Source: Taxawa tesnikishii (nom. ined.) (Eukaryota; Ascomycota; Dothideomycetes; Dothideales). Taken from it: a stretch of 64,000 bases of DNA. The notes beneath the pieces were generated by a model. That model worked only from the letters and a program-made list of their open reading frames with translations, was not told the origin of the DNA and did no database searches. The stretch is from NCBI GenBank assembly GCA_030247885.1, contig JAPDRO010000016.1, positions 434,001 through 498,000 on the forward strand. The letters run 5' to 3'. This document shows positions 10,566 through 21,950 of the stretch, piece after piece. Both the position numbers and the translations under genes were made by a program. Each line of letters starts with the position of its first letter. Positions within the stretch are counted from its first letter, which is position 1.

Positions 10566-11762
10566 ACCTAGAATCTCCGATTCTCGATTATCTCTCTCTT
10601 CAAGGATGTTGCTGTATTGCCCCCGGAGATCGTCACACAAGGAAAGTTCGTTACCGCTCTAGGGCCGCAGATGGTCGGAGGGGATCTAGAGCATGTTTAA
10701 CCTGCCTTTGACCTCACCAAGAAGGATGTATCTGCGAAGAAGGTGTTAGTTTCTCGACAATCTAGATTGTTCCATCCTTGTGGCAATCCCCGTGATGAAA
10801 AAGAAAATCGAGCCATTTTGGCCAAAAGCAATTCCTCGAGCATACGAAGTGAGTTTACATCTCCAACACCACGCACGCTCACCTTTCGGCATCTTCTGAG
10901 GGGTTCTTGTTGCGGAAGGAGACCCCGGCCGACTAGTTCCTCCACACGATGCACAGTTCAGCATCAAGCCCACGTAAAATAGACCAAGGTGACAGTTGCG
11001 AATCACACGCCTTCACAGCATCACGTCAAAGCACGAAGATCAACCTGGCCCGGACATTGTTGATGCAACCTACTTTGCGTTCTGGTGCTCAGCTCATCTC
11101 CGTGCACGGCACGAAATTAGCAGCAGATGCATCATTACTGACAGCGCCATTGTCAACAAGGATTAGTTTGTCTTCACTGGAGTGCTTTTGCCATTTAGGC
11201 TGTAGACTCATACTCCATGATCGTGGCGTGCCTAGTCTCTAGAACTAGATTAGTCCTACGTACCTTGCCTGGGTCATGTGATCGATATCAAGTCATGTGA
11301 AAATCAGACCAGCAAGCGTGGTTGGGCTTGAGCTTGGCGCTTGGCGCTTGAACATCACCGACCGACGCCGACATAATTCTGGAGTATTGGATTTGCTCAA
11401 CGAGGACAACCCCGGAGCGTCTGAACGAGACTCTGGTCTTAATGAGTGTTTGTATGGAATTTCAGCGCGCATGGAGATGGGGCAAGACAACATGATAGAA
11501 CTAAAACCTCCCTATTTGTTTTTGGTGCGGAATCTAGAGAAACTTGTCTAGGGTCAGATTATAAGACGAAGGAAGAACGATCTACAAACTTTCCACCGTG
11601 GCACGGTGTTCGACCTTTCTTTCCTTCTCAAGTCGTTCAGCCGAGATTGGTACTTACTGCTGAACATTACATTGAACGAAGTTTTTGTGCAAAAGAATAC
11701 CGATGACATACTGGGTGTGACCCAGTGCACCAAAGTGCGAAAGGAGGCTCACGATTACCTGC
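10566..11762. other. Intergenic region
   Basis: About 1.2 kb with no recognisable gene. A short frame reading AIPVMKKKIEPFWPKAIPRA followed by a GTGAGT donor-like site (about 10781-10855) might be an exon of something decayed, but I cannot connect it to anything. Confidence 0.3.
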
Positions 11763-13351
11763 TCACTGAAAGCTCTGCTTCAAAATCTCCGGCTTCCGCT
11801 CGTCGAGGTCGAGAATCATCTGACCAAACAGCCCATTCGCCCAACTGAACCTGTGAAACCGTTAGCTACAAGGAGAGAGGATGGGAAGAGGTAGGTGAAC
11901 TTACCACTGCCGCGTCCAGTCTGTTACATTGAAAGTGTTGATACTCTCATGAATCAGCCCAAGCCCATCAGTCGTACCAACAATCTGCCTCAACTGATCC
12001 GTAATCTCAGCGTCGTCACCACTGGTAAGAATGCGCACAATACTAGCCATAGGCCAAGCATAGCCTGGGCCGTTGTGTGGTCCACCGACGCTGTTGATGA
12101 CCGGTCCACGCATGAAGTACGGGTTATTGGCGCTCAAGACCAGCGCTCTCGTGTTCTGGTAGACGGTATCGTTGGCGTTGAGATAACCCAAAAAGGGGAC
12201 GGAGAGCAAAGAGGGGATGTTGGCGTCATCCATGATGTTCTGCGATCCGTAGCCGTCGACTTCGTAGGCGTAGATCTGGCCGTAGATGCTGTGGTTGACT
12301 ATGCCATGTGCGGTGATGGCACCTCGAAGGCTTGCTGCGAGGTCGCTCATGCGAGAGGCTAGCGCGGAACAGCCGTCCAGTTGGCTCATGATATCCGATG
12401 CGGATGCCAGGTACCGGGAGAACATCATGTTGGCGGGGATGAAGAGTTGGTAGATGGTTGCGTCGTCCGAGGGCCGGAAGGCGGAGCGGATCAGGCCTGT
12501 ACCGTTTTGCGTTGGGTTCCCTAAGCCATCGTTCTCGAGCGTCTCTGAGGCGCGCGTAGTCAGACGGGTGAAGCTGTAGGGTGAGATGTTCACGCTCCCG
12601 TTCGGAGCGTAGGTAGGAGTCATCATGGCTTCGGCGACGTCCATGACTGCACTGATGGCATCGACCCAGCGGTATTTCCCAAAGAACTCTAAGTCGTTGG
12701 TGGCGTTGTAGTAATTGGTCGAGACTTCTAGGAAGGCTGCAATAGAGTCGAGCTCGTATTTGCACTCGAAGACGGACTGATTGTTGTATGTAGGGAAAAC
12801 TGTGTCATCGCTTGCGGAAGGGTTCGGTGTTGGCCCGATACCAGACTCGACAGGCGGCTGGAACGAGTTGCAGTACGGAGAAGTGAGAAGGTAGCGAGCT
12901 TGCAGATTGATGACCCCCGATAAAGAGAAGCGATCGAGTCCGGAGACGAGGATGCATTGAGCAGCGGAAGGTAGGACTGCATCTGGTTTGCCGAGTCTCT
13001 CAGCCACATGGCGTCGATGTCTCCCGTGATGACAAAAGTGAGTTCTTCGTCGCTGCCATTGGCGTAGCCTTTCCACCTAATGGCGGTGTCCAAGGTGTTC
13101 GGGTAGCTGTTCTCAAACAACCGGGCTAGATCGGGGTCACTGATGTCTGCTTTGACGCGGGCAATGGCAGCTTCAACGTCCGATGAGTTGAATGTCCGGC
13201 ACGCTGGAACAGGGCGCTGATATGAAAGGTTGTATCTTCCTGAAGAGAATGGGTCGTGGTATTCCCGGGAGTAATCCGAGTAATCCGGGCATTGCGCGCA
13301 TACCGCTGCCAGGGAAGTAAGAAGGCACAGAACGGGTTTGATAAAACCCAT
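11763..13351 (-). CDS. Secreted GH125 exo-alpha-1,6-mannosidase; one suspected base error
   Basis: Two minus-strand exons, 13351-11905 and 11850-11763, encode about 511 residues, the normal length for fungal GH125 (old DUF1237). The N-terminus [20 protein letters not shown] is a signal peptide. Family blocks in order: [20 protein letters not shown], an [20 protein letters not shown]-like block, [38 protein letters not shown] and [20 protein letters not shown]. The last exon, after a 54-base intron, supplies [15 protein letters not shown]. Many Asn-X-Ser/Thr sites agree with secretion. GH125 enzymes remove alpha-1,6-linked mannose without a metal ion. The frame jumps at five C at 12914-12918 (plus strand) between IASLYRG and VINLQ; one added base restores both frame and the phase of the final intron, so I regard the gene as functional in the organism. 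Confidence 0.88.
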
Positions 13352-14471
13352 CTTGCACCGATAGAGACAGCTCCTCTAACAAGACCACCGCATAACAACA
13401 GGAGAGGGATGAGGAGTTTTGATGGAGAGGGACGAAGATGATGGACGTATTCCTGGTCCGGGGGGGGGGGGGATACGAAGGCGCTATAGAATGGTACGGT
13501 ACGAAGCGGGGTTCGGGGTTCTGGCAGTCATGATCCGCCGGTTTACGATCGATGTTGGTGCATGCATGTGCTTGCTGTTTCAGCGAGTGTTCACAAGACT
13601 GCGTTCCTGAAAGATCGACGAGCGGGGAATGTGACATGCACAGGTTACTTTGGATGATGTGCGCGGTCGGCAAGCTCACAGCAAGCTGAGAGGCTGGCGT
13701 TATGCTGCATGATGATGGCGGAGGGGAAGACGTGTGAAACCACATGTAGGATACAACAGGAGAAGGCAGGCATTCAGGCATTCACATTCGGGCATTCGGG
13801 CGGGCAGGCAGGCATTCGAGCAGGCACGGAGTTGGAAGAAGATCGAGGCCACGAATTACTTTATCGCTACTCATCGTCATGGTCATGGTCACGGTCGTGG
13901 TCATGGTCGTGGTTGTGGTGGTGGTTGTGGTGGTAGTCATATGAGCGTGCAAGAACCGTGTTGTACCGCTACGGCGAGGAGGTGAAGTCGTGTTGGCCTG
14001 TAATGCAATGTACTGTGCTGTACTGTATTGTACTGTACCGCTACCCGGACTCCTGCCGCATCGCTGTCACAGGGCTACTAGGTATGACGCTTTTCCTGCC
14101 AACTCGCTCTCTGCAGCTTGCGACAGCTCTTCATGTCGCAAAGAGGCAGACGCATACATGAAGCAAATGCAGTGCGTCTAACAGCATTTCCCAGAGTTAA
14201 GTGAGACTTCCTTGCACCGAATCGAGGAGAAGTCTGTTTCACTTCATCCTCTTTCACATGTGTGACGTCGGTTTTCTTCTTTACTCCGCTACTTTCTCAC
14301 GTCTGCCTGCCCGGCTTTACTGACAACAGCAACACCACCATTACCACTACCGCCGCCGCCGCCGCCGCCATCACGAAACAACCACCACCACCATTCCATC
14401 CACCAGAAGTAAAGACAAAACGCCCCCGACTTTCCCCGCATAAAGGACACACGGCACGTACCCGGTTCAAC
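13352..14471. other. Divergent intergenic region rich in simple repeats
   Basis: This 1.1-kb stretch separates the GH125 gene from the phosphatase gene, which face away from each other. It holds a run of 13 G (13460-13472), GCATTC/GGCAGG units (about 13767-13828), a GGTCAT/GGTTGTGG array (about 13875-13940), TGTACTGT repeats (about 14009-14040) and a CCG run (about 14349-14370) in the phosphatase leader. Confidence 0.6.
13875..13940. repeat. Hexamer array of GGTCAT/GGTTGT type
   Basis: Degenerate six-base units based on GGTCAT, GGTCGT and GGTTGTGGTGGT run for about 65 bases. In one frame they would encode His/Gly repeats, but there is no gene around them. Confidence 0.8.
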
Positions 14472-15395
14472 ATGGAGGGCATCTCCACCGACGCCGCTTC
14501 GCTATACCCACAAATCTACCGTACAAACGATTACTCCTTCCGAGTCCCAACCCCGCCTCGCATCGTCGTACCACCACCAATTCTCAACGCAAACGCTTTG
14601 CCAGACATTACCCTCAGTGCGCGCTCAAGCCCCCAGTTTCTCGCCGACATCGACTACAAGAACCTCGTCAAGTCAAACGTGCTTCTAGAATGGAGCTACG
14701 AGCGACGTCGGCAAGCGCAAATGATCCTCCCCTTCCTGTACCTCGGACCCTGGAACGCGATCAAAGACCGGCAATTTCTGGAGAAGGAGGGCGTTACCAT
14801 GGTGCTGGGCATCCGCTACCGTCACAGTTTCGAGAGCAAGCTCATGACAGGCGCGCTGCGCGTTGCGGACGGAATGGGGATACAGAACGCCACAGTCGAT
14901 CTGCTGGATAACCAAGAGTTGATCGCCGCCTTTCCCCAACTCACTGCGCAAATCAATTCACACCTATCGCGGGCGCACCAGGCGCAGCAGAGGGGCAAGG
15001 TGCTGGTCTTCTGCGAATCAGGCAACGAGAGAAGCGCCGGTGCCGTCGCGGCCTACCTGATGGAAATGCATAACAACGTCGACTACATCAAAGCGATGCA
15101 GTTCGTTCAATCCCAACGTTTCTGCGTGAACTTCGACGACGGAATGAAGCGCGTCTTGCAAAGTTATTGGGATATCATCAAGGCGAAGCGGGATGTAGGA
15201 GCTGCAGAGGCACCGTCTGCGCAGACGAGGAACACATCGGTGCACGGTGAGGGAAACGCGAGCAAGAAGAGAGCCTTGGAGCGGGATGGGGACGAGGATG
15301 AAACGATGAGTGACATGGAGGATGCCGACCGGTTTGGAGGACGCGCGTTCGCGCCGTTCATCGACACGCCGGACACGTCGGCTGGAGGGGTTTGA
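14472..15395 (+). CDS. Dual-specificity phosphatase-like protein, STYX type
   Basis: A single exon encodes 307 residues from ATG 14472 (MEGISTDAASLYPQIYRTND). An open frame extends upstream without an in-frame ATG, so this start is the sensible one. The core (about residues 80-235) shows the DSP fold signature: MILPFLYLGPWNAIKD, the VTMVLGIRY strand, and the phosphate-binding loop VFCESGNERSAGAVAAYLME. The loop keeps Cys-x5-Arg (C-E-S-G-N-E-R) and the following Ser, but the usual His before the Cys is Phe. Relatives of this kind are annotated as STYX-like phospho-Ser/Thr/Tyr-binding proteins. Whether this one is catalytic is open, since the nucleophile and Arg remain. The C-terminal 60 residues are charged and Asp/Glu-rich with a KKR cluster, suggesting a nuclear or cytosolic protein. 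Confidence 0.85.
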   Translation: MEGISTDAASLYPQIYRTNDYSFRVPTPPRIVVPPPILNANALPDITLSARSSPQFLADIDYKNLVKSNVLLEWSYERRRQAQMILPFLYLGPWNAIKDRQFLEKEGVTMVLGIRYRHSFESKLMTGALRVADGMGIQNATVDLLDNQELIAAFPQLTAQINSHLSRAHQAQQRGKVLVFCESGNERSAGAVAAYLMEMHNNVDYIKAMQFVQSQRFCVNFDDGMKRVLQSYWDIIKAKRDVGAAEAPSAQTRNTSVHGEGNASKKRALERDGDEDETMSDMEDADRFGGRAFAPFIDTPDTSAGGV

Positions 15396-15755
15396 TTCGG
15401 TGGACAGGCATGGCGATATGAGATGGGACGGCGTTTCGATGAGTGATTCGGCAAAGATACCCTTGGCGCGCGATTTGCTCTTTTGCACCCAGCACGCGCA
15501 CACTTGCATGGAATGGCGTTGATGGCACGGAATGGGATATTAGGAAAGGAGAGTACATATGCGGCTGGCAATAGCGCGAGAGGTCTGGAATACGGCACGT
15601 ATGCTGTCATCGATCTCGACATGTGCTATATGGCCGCATGCGTCGTAGAGAAACAGAATCGAGCAGTCTCCTCACTTGGTCAGAACAGACGTGCTGATTA
15701 CCGCCGCGGCTAACTCTCCGTTTAAGTAATATTCCTCGTGTCATTCATCTCCATT
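15396..15755. other. Convergent intergenic region, 360 bases
   Basis: This is shared 3' flank of the phosphatase (plus) and coiled-coil (minus) genes. No gene or clear terminator motif is visible. Confidence 0.4.
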
Positions 15756-18639
15756 TCATCGTAGCATCTCACCCTCCTCAACCAACAATAGCGCCCCTGG
15801 CCCATCCCTCACCGCCGCACCGACCGCAAACGCCAACGTCAACCCGAACTTGATCCACAACCAAAGACTATGTCTTGGCAACGCGGCGCCGCTCCTCCTT
15901 CTCCTATGGCTGACCCTACCATCCCTGCTCGTCCTATCAGAGGGTGAGGAGTAGAACTCTCCATTCGCCAGCAAGCCGTCCTTAACATCCCTGCTGGACA
16001 CCCGTCTGTGCGGGTTCGGCGAGAGCAGGCTCAAGCTTCCACTCGATCTCGAGTCGGGAGAAAAGACCGTGCCGTGACGCGACGTGTCAACATGGGCCCC
16101 AGTAGGAGACCAACGAGCCACCACTGCAGCCGCGTCACGGAGGTCGAGAGGAGATGCAGGGACGAAGCCCGGCGCATGCATCGTCGTGCCAGCGTGCGCA
16201 GGTCGGAGAACCATGTCGTGGACGGGCTTTCGGGCACTGAGTGTGGGCTGTGGATGCAGCAGGTGGCGCTTGTGCAGGACGCCGGCGAGGCGGAGAAGGG
16301 CTCGAGGAGAGTGGGCGGTCCCTGCTCATATGTGTTGACGGCACTTTGAGAGGATACGTCTGGCGTACGCAGAACGGAAGACGTCGAGCCTTCGCGCACA
16401 TTAGCGAGCTCGTCGAACAGGTTGCGGCCGACGGCGAGACCGAGCGAGGAGAAATCCCGAGGTGTGCTTTCGTTCGGCGACCGATCACGGAGGAGACTCG
16501 TCTGCGAGGACGAGGACGCTGGTGGTGTCGCGTGTGGGAGAGGCGAGGGACTGCGTTCGATTGTGGCTGGCCCACCTGCGATTGTTGAGGCTCTTCTTCG
16601 GCCCAGCAGGGGCGACTGTAACATATCCATGTTTTGCCACAGTGGAACTGCTGGGAAGGGGTAAGATGGGGGCGTCTCATTCTCACCGAGAGCAGGTGCG
16701 GAAGCAGGTATCGGCCCGTAGCTGCTGGTTGTGGGTAGGATCAGAGGCTTCGGACCCACGGCTCCTGCTTGAAAACGTCGCATCCTTCTCCCAGTTCGTA
16801 CTTTGGCTATCGAATGTGCTAGGCTTTCCAATGCCGTTACTCCTGGAGTGTGCGCGTGGAAGTTGTCCGAGACGTAGTCGCTCGCAATACTCAGCGGACG
16901 TCCTCCTGCAGACGTCGATTCTGCCGACATGCTCCCTACATCGACCGAGTGGCGTAAATTGGTGTACGGCGTGTGCACGTCGAATGGCAGAGCGAGGTTG
17001 AACCTAGGCAGACTGGAATCGCCCTCAGTCTCGCCCTCGACCCCAGCAGGTGAAGAGCTTGGAACCGTAACGGGTGTCGAGAATGGTAATGGTGCTCCCG
17101 TTGTTGGCACCCTCGGGAACATGGACTTCGGTCGTATATGCCTCCTCCGCTCCCTAGGCGGAGCCTCCATCTGTACGTTGATCTTCTTTGGCGAAGTAGC
17201 CAGCATTTCCGAGAAGAGTTCCACGCGTTTCTCGAGCTCGGTATTGGCCTTTTCAGCGGCCTGCAACGCTTCGGAGTTCAGCTCGGCCTGATGCTCGAGC
17301 TCTTTGATCCTCTGGTCCTTTTCATCGGCAGTGGACTCGAGTTCTCTCATACGTGCACGAAGACGAGTTTCGGCACCTGTGCGGCGTTCAACCTCTTCGT
17401 CAACCCGTTCCTGGAACGTAGACTCCCACTGCGCAATCTCGTCCTGCAGAGTCCGGGTCTCAGCGCTTAGTGCTCGCATCTTCAACGAGCGTGCCTTCGT
17501 CACGGTAGGTGAAGTCATTGACATGAGTCGTTCCTGTGCTGCAGCGAGCTCGGTTTCCAAGTGGTCGATATATCTAGTAGTCTCCGAGCCAGACGACTGA
17601 CGTTTTTGATCGCCGTGTCGTTTCTTGGAGATCTTGGGAAAGCTGGATGTCCGAGGGGAAGGACTGATATGTTGTAAGTACTCGTGTGACACTAGGCTTC
17701 TTCGCGTCCCACAGCGTGACTTACCAGAATGGTGCTTGCCGTTCATCATGTGCGTAAGCTGGCTGGTTCTCATCTGCAGCTGAATCATCATCATCCTGAA
17801 AGATTGATACCAAGGTCTCTGCACGTGGCTTGCGATCTTTCCGGCGAAGGCTAGAGTTGGTGACTTCTTGCAATATACCGCCATTACCCGGGCTCTGCTT
17901 GGCCATGGCTGTATCATAGCCTAGTCCCAACGGAGAGCGACCATCAGGACAGGGCGAGTGCTCATGCACGGCATTCCGGTTGATCCAGGCCTCCGGAGTC
18001 ACGGCGTTTGGGGTGATGTTTCTCTGCGTGACAGTTTTGCCTCGGAACCCAGCCTTCCGCAACTGAAGCTTCCTGTTCTGACGAGTGGTGCCTGGCCCTG
18101 CTAAAGCGGCCGAAGGACTGCGCTGCGCGTGGCGCTCATCATTGTCCGCAGTTGCTGCAGAGGACGGAGCCAGTAGCCGGTCCGGAAGAGGCGTCGACAT
18201 GCCCTTAGAGGCGTCTATTCTACAGATACTGGTGCGTAGAGTATCCAAGCGCTCAGCGGCAAGATGGGCAGTGTCCGACCTTGCTACGTCCAATCGGGTT
18301 GTGATAGAAAGCTTCTGATTGGTGATGTTGATGCAGAAATCCTGGTTGCTAGGCGCGGCAATTGGTGCTTTTGTGGGAATGACGGATAGGCCAGTATGCT
18401 GCAATTTGCAAGCATAATATGTAGTGTATAGTAGAGCACACCTTCAGTCGAACGTTGTCGTAGGAGTTTGCAAAGTTGGGACGTGTCTGAGGGCAGTGTT
18501 GACATTTGTTGGAGTTCGACAGCCTGGCTCCATGTTTGATCACCGGGGCGTCGTTGCTGGGTGAATCAACAAACCGAAGTCGGAAAGTGTTCGGCAACGG
18601 CAACGCTCTAAACGTGTTTTCAAACCGACCGTGCTGCAC
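15756..18639 (-). CDS. Large coiled-coil protein with C-terminal membrane segment; start not resolved
   Basis: The supported minus-strand exons are an upstream one ending at 18442, then 18398-17725 and 17663-15756. The first part has a zinc-knuckle-like KCQHCPQTRPNFANSYDNVR, followed by ITNQKLSITTRLDVARSD and DTAHLAAERLDTLRTSI. A long coiled coil (about YIDHLETELAAAQERLMSM through AEKANTELEKRVELFSEML) follows. The C-terminal half is Ser/Pro-rich with a block LRLAGVLHKRHLLHPQPTL. A final hydrophobic helix (LWLWIKFGLTLAFAVGAAV) ends near the C-terminus, as in tail-anchored proteins. The frame shifts at GGG 16298-16300; one added base joins the blocks and makes exon 3 a whole number of codons. 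The upstream exon is open back to about 18650 without an ATG, so a further 5' exon or another base error must exist. At least 900 residues; conserved in ascomycetes but of unknown role, possibly at the nuclear envelope or ER by topology (inference). Confidence 0.65.
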
Positions 18640-19372
18640 TGCTTCTACTCGTACCGCTTCGCTCCTCCACCACTACCGCGACATTCGAAGCGGACGACAA
18701 CCGTCACAACATCTCATTTTACCCATCATGCGGACGTTTGCCTGGACAGACAGTAAGAGTACTGCAGACTGCAGTGCTCCGCTCCGCTCCGCTCCGGCAG
18801 TAGTTTGGATGCGACGCATACGAGTATTGTCGTCGCCGCTGGGCTGGGGCTTCGCTTTTGCCGCAGCTGCTGAGAACCGTACCGCACCGTACTGCACCGT
18901 ACCGCATCGTACCCTGTGCTGCCAGTACGGTGATTCGCCATGCTGCTGGCTCTTTGGCCTCGAGGTACTGAGCCTTTCCCTTTTCTCCCCGCTAGCTACC
19001 ATCGGTGTCGCAATTTTTGTAAGTCGCATCGACTTTCTCGTGGTGTTGGTACGGTGATTTGTATGTCGCAATCTCCTTTCGCTATCGATTCCGGATCCTC
19101 CCCTCCTTGGAGTCACGTCGCGCGTCTTGATTGCTTCTGGACCCCACCGTCTCACCTTTTAATATACGCGTGGCATCGTACACGGCAGGGATCCTGCTGC
19201 ACACAGCTCAGAACAGCATCACTTACGCAATCGCACATGCTCGCCCAACCCGCAGCTTAAGAACACCTGAGCTCCCAATCCTTACACACAACACTTTGCA
19301 ATCTCCCCATTCCCCACTACTGACACAACCTTTCTTTGCATACAGTCTGGAAACCGATAAACGACTATCACA
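18640..19372. other. Divergent promoter region with short tandem repeats
   Basis: Between the coiled-coil gene (minus) and the small repeat-protein gene (plus). It contains CCGCT units at about 18777-18798 and CCGTACCGCA/CCGTACTGCA units at about 18876-18912. The 3' part is the pyrimidine-rich leader of the plus-strand gene. Confidence 0.5.
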
Positions 19373-20091
19373 ATGTCTACGTAAGTGCGGTTCCACCCGC
19401 CTGCGAGCTTCGCCAGCCAACGAGACGTGCGACAGTGGAACATCCGGCAGCGACGAGAAGATCTCTGGAGCAAAGATCCAGCCTCTGGACTCTGAAACCA
19501 AGTATGTGATGCTCCGCAAGACAGTATCAGAAGCTGTCCTTCTCCAGAGGCTGTCCGCTTGGCAATCGACCGTTTGCTGGAATACTTCGAAGGCATTGTA
19601 CAAACAATCCTTCGATGGCCTGGCCCTTGATGCGCCGTTTTTCTTTAGAGTCATGTGTCCACCGGACGGCCTGCAGAACACTAGCACATGCTTGCTTTAC
19701 TCACAACGCCGAACATTCTGATGTGTAGTGACTTTTGCCAGGTACAACACTGCACACGACCAGAGCTCTCGCGGTGCCGCCGGCACCGACCGCAGCATTG
19801 ACCAGACTCGTATTGACCCCATTGGAGGCGCCGGTAAGCGTCTTGACCCACCGAGCAATCGAATGCGAGGCGTGTGCTAACAATCAGTCCGCAGGCCAAT
19901 TCCAGCACCCTGCGCCACACGCTGACTCCCAGGGCGTTGTCGGTCGCGATGAGGCGATTCAAGGCGCCAAGATCGAGCCGCTCGAGGGCAACCCGACCAA
20001 GGGAACCGCTAAGAGCACGGGACTGGATGATGAGCAGATTGACAGTGCTCGCATCCAGCCTGGCGGCGAGGTGAGGGAGGAGCTGTCGTAA
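19373..20091 (+). CDS. Small acidic repeat protein with I-x-P motifs
   Basis: Exons 19373-19380, 19742-19833 and 19895-20091 give a 98-residue protein beginning MSTYNTAHDQSSRGAAGTD. The first exon codes only Met-Ser and part of Thr. Introns are 361 and 61 bases with good donors (GTAAGT, GTAAGC). The product is hydrophilic, without signal peptide or membrane segment, and carries three similar motifs: TRIDPIGGAG, AKIEPLEGN and ARIQPGGE. I recognise it as a type of small, Gly/Asp-rich cytosolic protein common in ascomycetes but cannot name a function; a stress-protein role would be speculation. The long first intron holds a fourth motif-like segment (GAKIQPLDSETK, about 19468-19503) followed by a GTATGT donor whose phase matches exon 2, so an alternative cassette exon is possible. 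Confidence 0.7.
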
Positions 20092-21770
20092 AGAGCTATC
20101 CCTACGCTGCAAGATGAAGGGGAGAACTGCTCGAAGATGGAAGATGAAGGAGTGCCTTGAGCCTGACTAAAGAGCTCGAGTGCAGATGGTGTAAATGACG
20201 GCATGAACAAAACGAACATAGCGATCCTAATTCCAAGGCACGAGTTTGTGGCCAGCTGACTCCGTGTTGCACATGCTGTAAAAGCCTACGAGATCTTTCG
20301 CTGTAAGCCTCGACAAATACAGGAGCCTGTGTCGGTACGAAGGGAACGTCAACGTGGAGCATGATGTCGCTTTTCTCAACGAGCGTCCTGGCGTGCTCAC
20401 GCTGTTACCCTGAAAGCCAGCAGCTACCCAAGGCGCGACAGCTGTATCACCCCACCAGCTCCTGCGCGGGGTTTCGGAGGCTGTGTTGTTGATCGTATGG
20501 TGGGGCAGTTGAAGTGCATATGCAGACAGATATGCTTGGCTGAAGCTCAACCCAAGCCGTCGAACCGCAATCAAATGGAGCAGGTGCACCAGTGCTAGCA
20601 CTCCGCTCAGCCATTGACGAGTGCGAGACCACAACAGAAGCGCCCAGCAGATTGAACAGTAAGCTTTTCTCCGGAGTTCGAAAGCTTTCCCACAGCGAAG
20701 ATCACTAGCGGGTTTGCTTTGGCATGGATGTTCAAGACGTAGCGGTAAAGGAGGCACGGCCTTCCCGGCTTCCACATACCTCCAGTGGGTCAGAGCATGA
20801 CAGTTTCTCGAAGCATTACAGCTTCTCCCATAGTTACGGCATGATTGCGCTTCAACAGCGGCCACTGCTGTGCGCGTTGCCATGCCTCGAGGCGACAAGC
20901 ACAACGGGGTGGTACTGGAATGCATCCGTGTCATCCGAATGATTGTCAATCGCCAACGTCGAGATGAGGTCGGAGCAGACACGAGATCTGAAAGATGAAG
21001 GCAGCCAACCAGGCAGACGGGGGTGGAGAACCCTAGCTCCGATCCACCGCGGACAGGGATGCACGCTGCCGGACGCGCAATGGGTTGGGAGCGGTATCTA
21101 TGAATGCTTGAATGGGCTTGGCGACACGACCGCCGAACCTGGAGTGCATCAAACACGGAGAAAGAATGTGGTCCAGAAGTTAATTCGCATACCCAGACAG
21201 ATCCATACCAACCTTAGTTCCCGATTGCGAGCGCGAATGCCTTAACACAGAGCCGCAACATCCGAAGAAGTACCTGTAGCTTGTACCTGTACCTGTTCGC
21301 CAGCCGCGGCAACACAGGTAACCCCTCAACGCAGGCAAGCAGCCGCACGATGCTCGTTGCGCCCACAACATTATCATGACGTTGGAGAAGGAAAAGGCGC
21401 AGACGCTTCGCAAGCGCTGCAACATGGCGCTGAGACCCGGGGGACGCGATTCGCTTAGCGCAAGGCTGGAAGCTGGTCTGCATAGCATAGCATAGCAATA
21501 GCATTATTCGTTCGAGGGATGCTCGTGCTCGTGCTCGTGCTCATTTTGCCCGGACGTCTACGAGCAAGATGTGTAGTTGATCCTTGGCTGCAGGATATCA
21601 CGATCAACGAGAAGAGTGGGAAGAGGGGAAAGAGTGGGACACGGTATGGGATCCGATCTCTTGACTCGGTTGATTCTCCGCGAGGAAGGTTAAGCCCTCG
21701 GCAACTCTAATACAGCTAGAGGAATCATGTGACCTAGCTCCACCGTCGCTTCCCATATCACGGCAACAGT

Positions 21771-21820
21771 TGCACGGCCTTGCACGGCCCTGCGCGGCCC
21801 TGCACGGCCCTGCACGGCAC
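21771..21820. repeat. Five tandem 10-bp units (TGCACGGCCC)
   Basis: Units at 21771, 21781, 21791, 21801 and 21811 differ at only a few bases. It lies in a gene-free region. Confidence 0.9.
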
Positions 21821-21878
21821 TTTTGTTGCTTAGTAGCGGCACCTCGTACCATTAAGAGACGGCCGGCGCACAGAAAGC

Positions 21879-21950
21879 AGAAACAGAAAACAGAAACAGA
21901 GACTGAAACTGAAACTGAAACAGAAACAGAAACAGAAACAGAAACAGAAT
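21879..21950. repeat. GAAACA/GAAACT hexamer microsatellite
   Basis: A purine-rich array of about 12 units runs for about 70 bases, switching between CAGAAA and CTGAAA. It produces a false Val-Ser repeat in an antisense frame. Confidence 0.95.
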
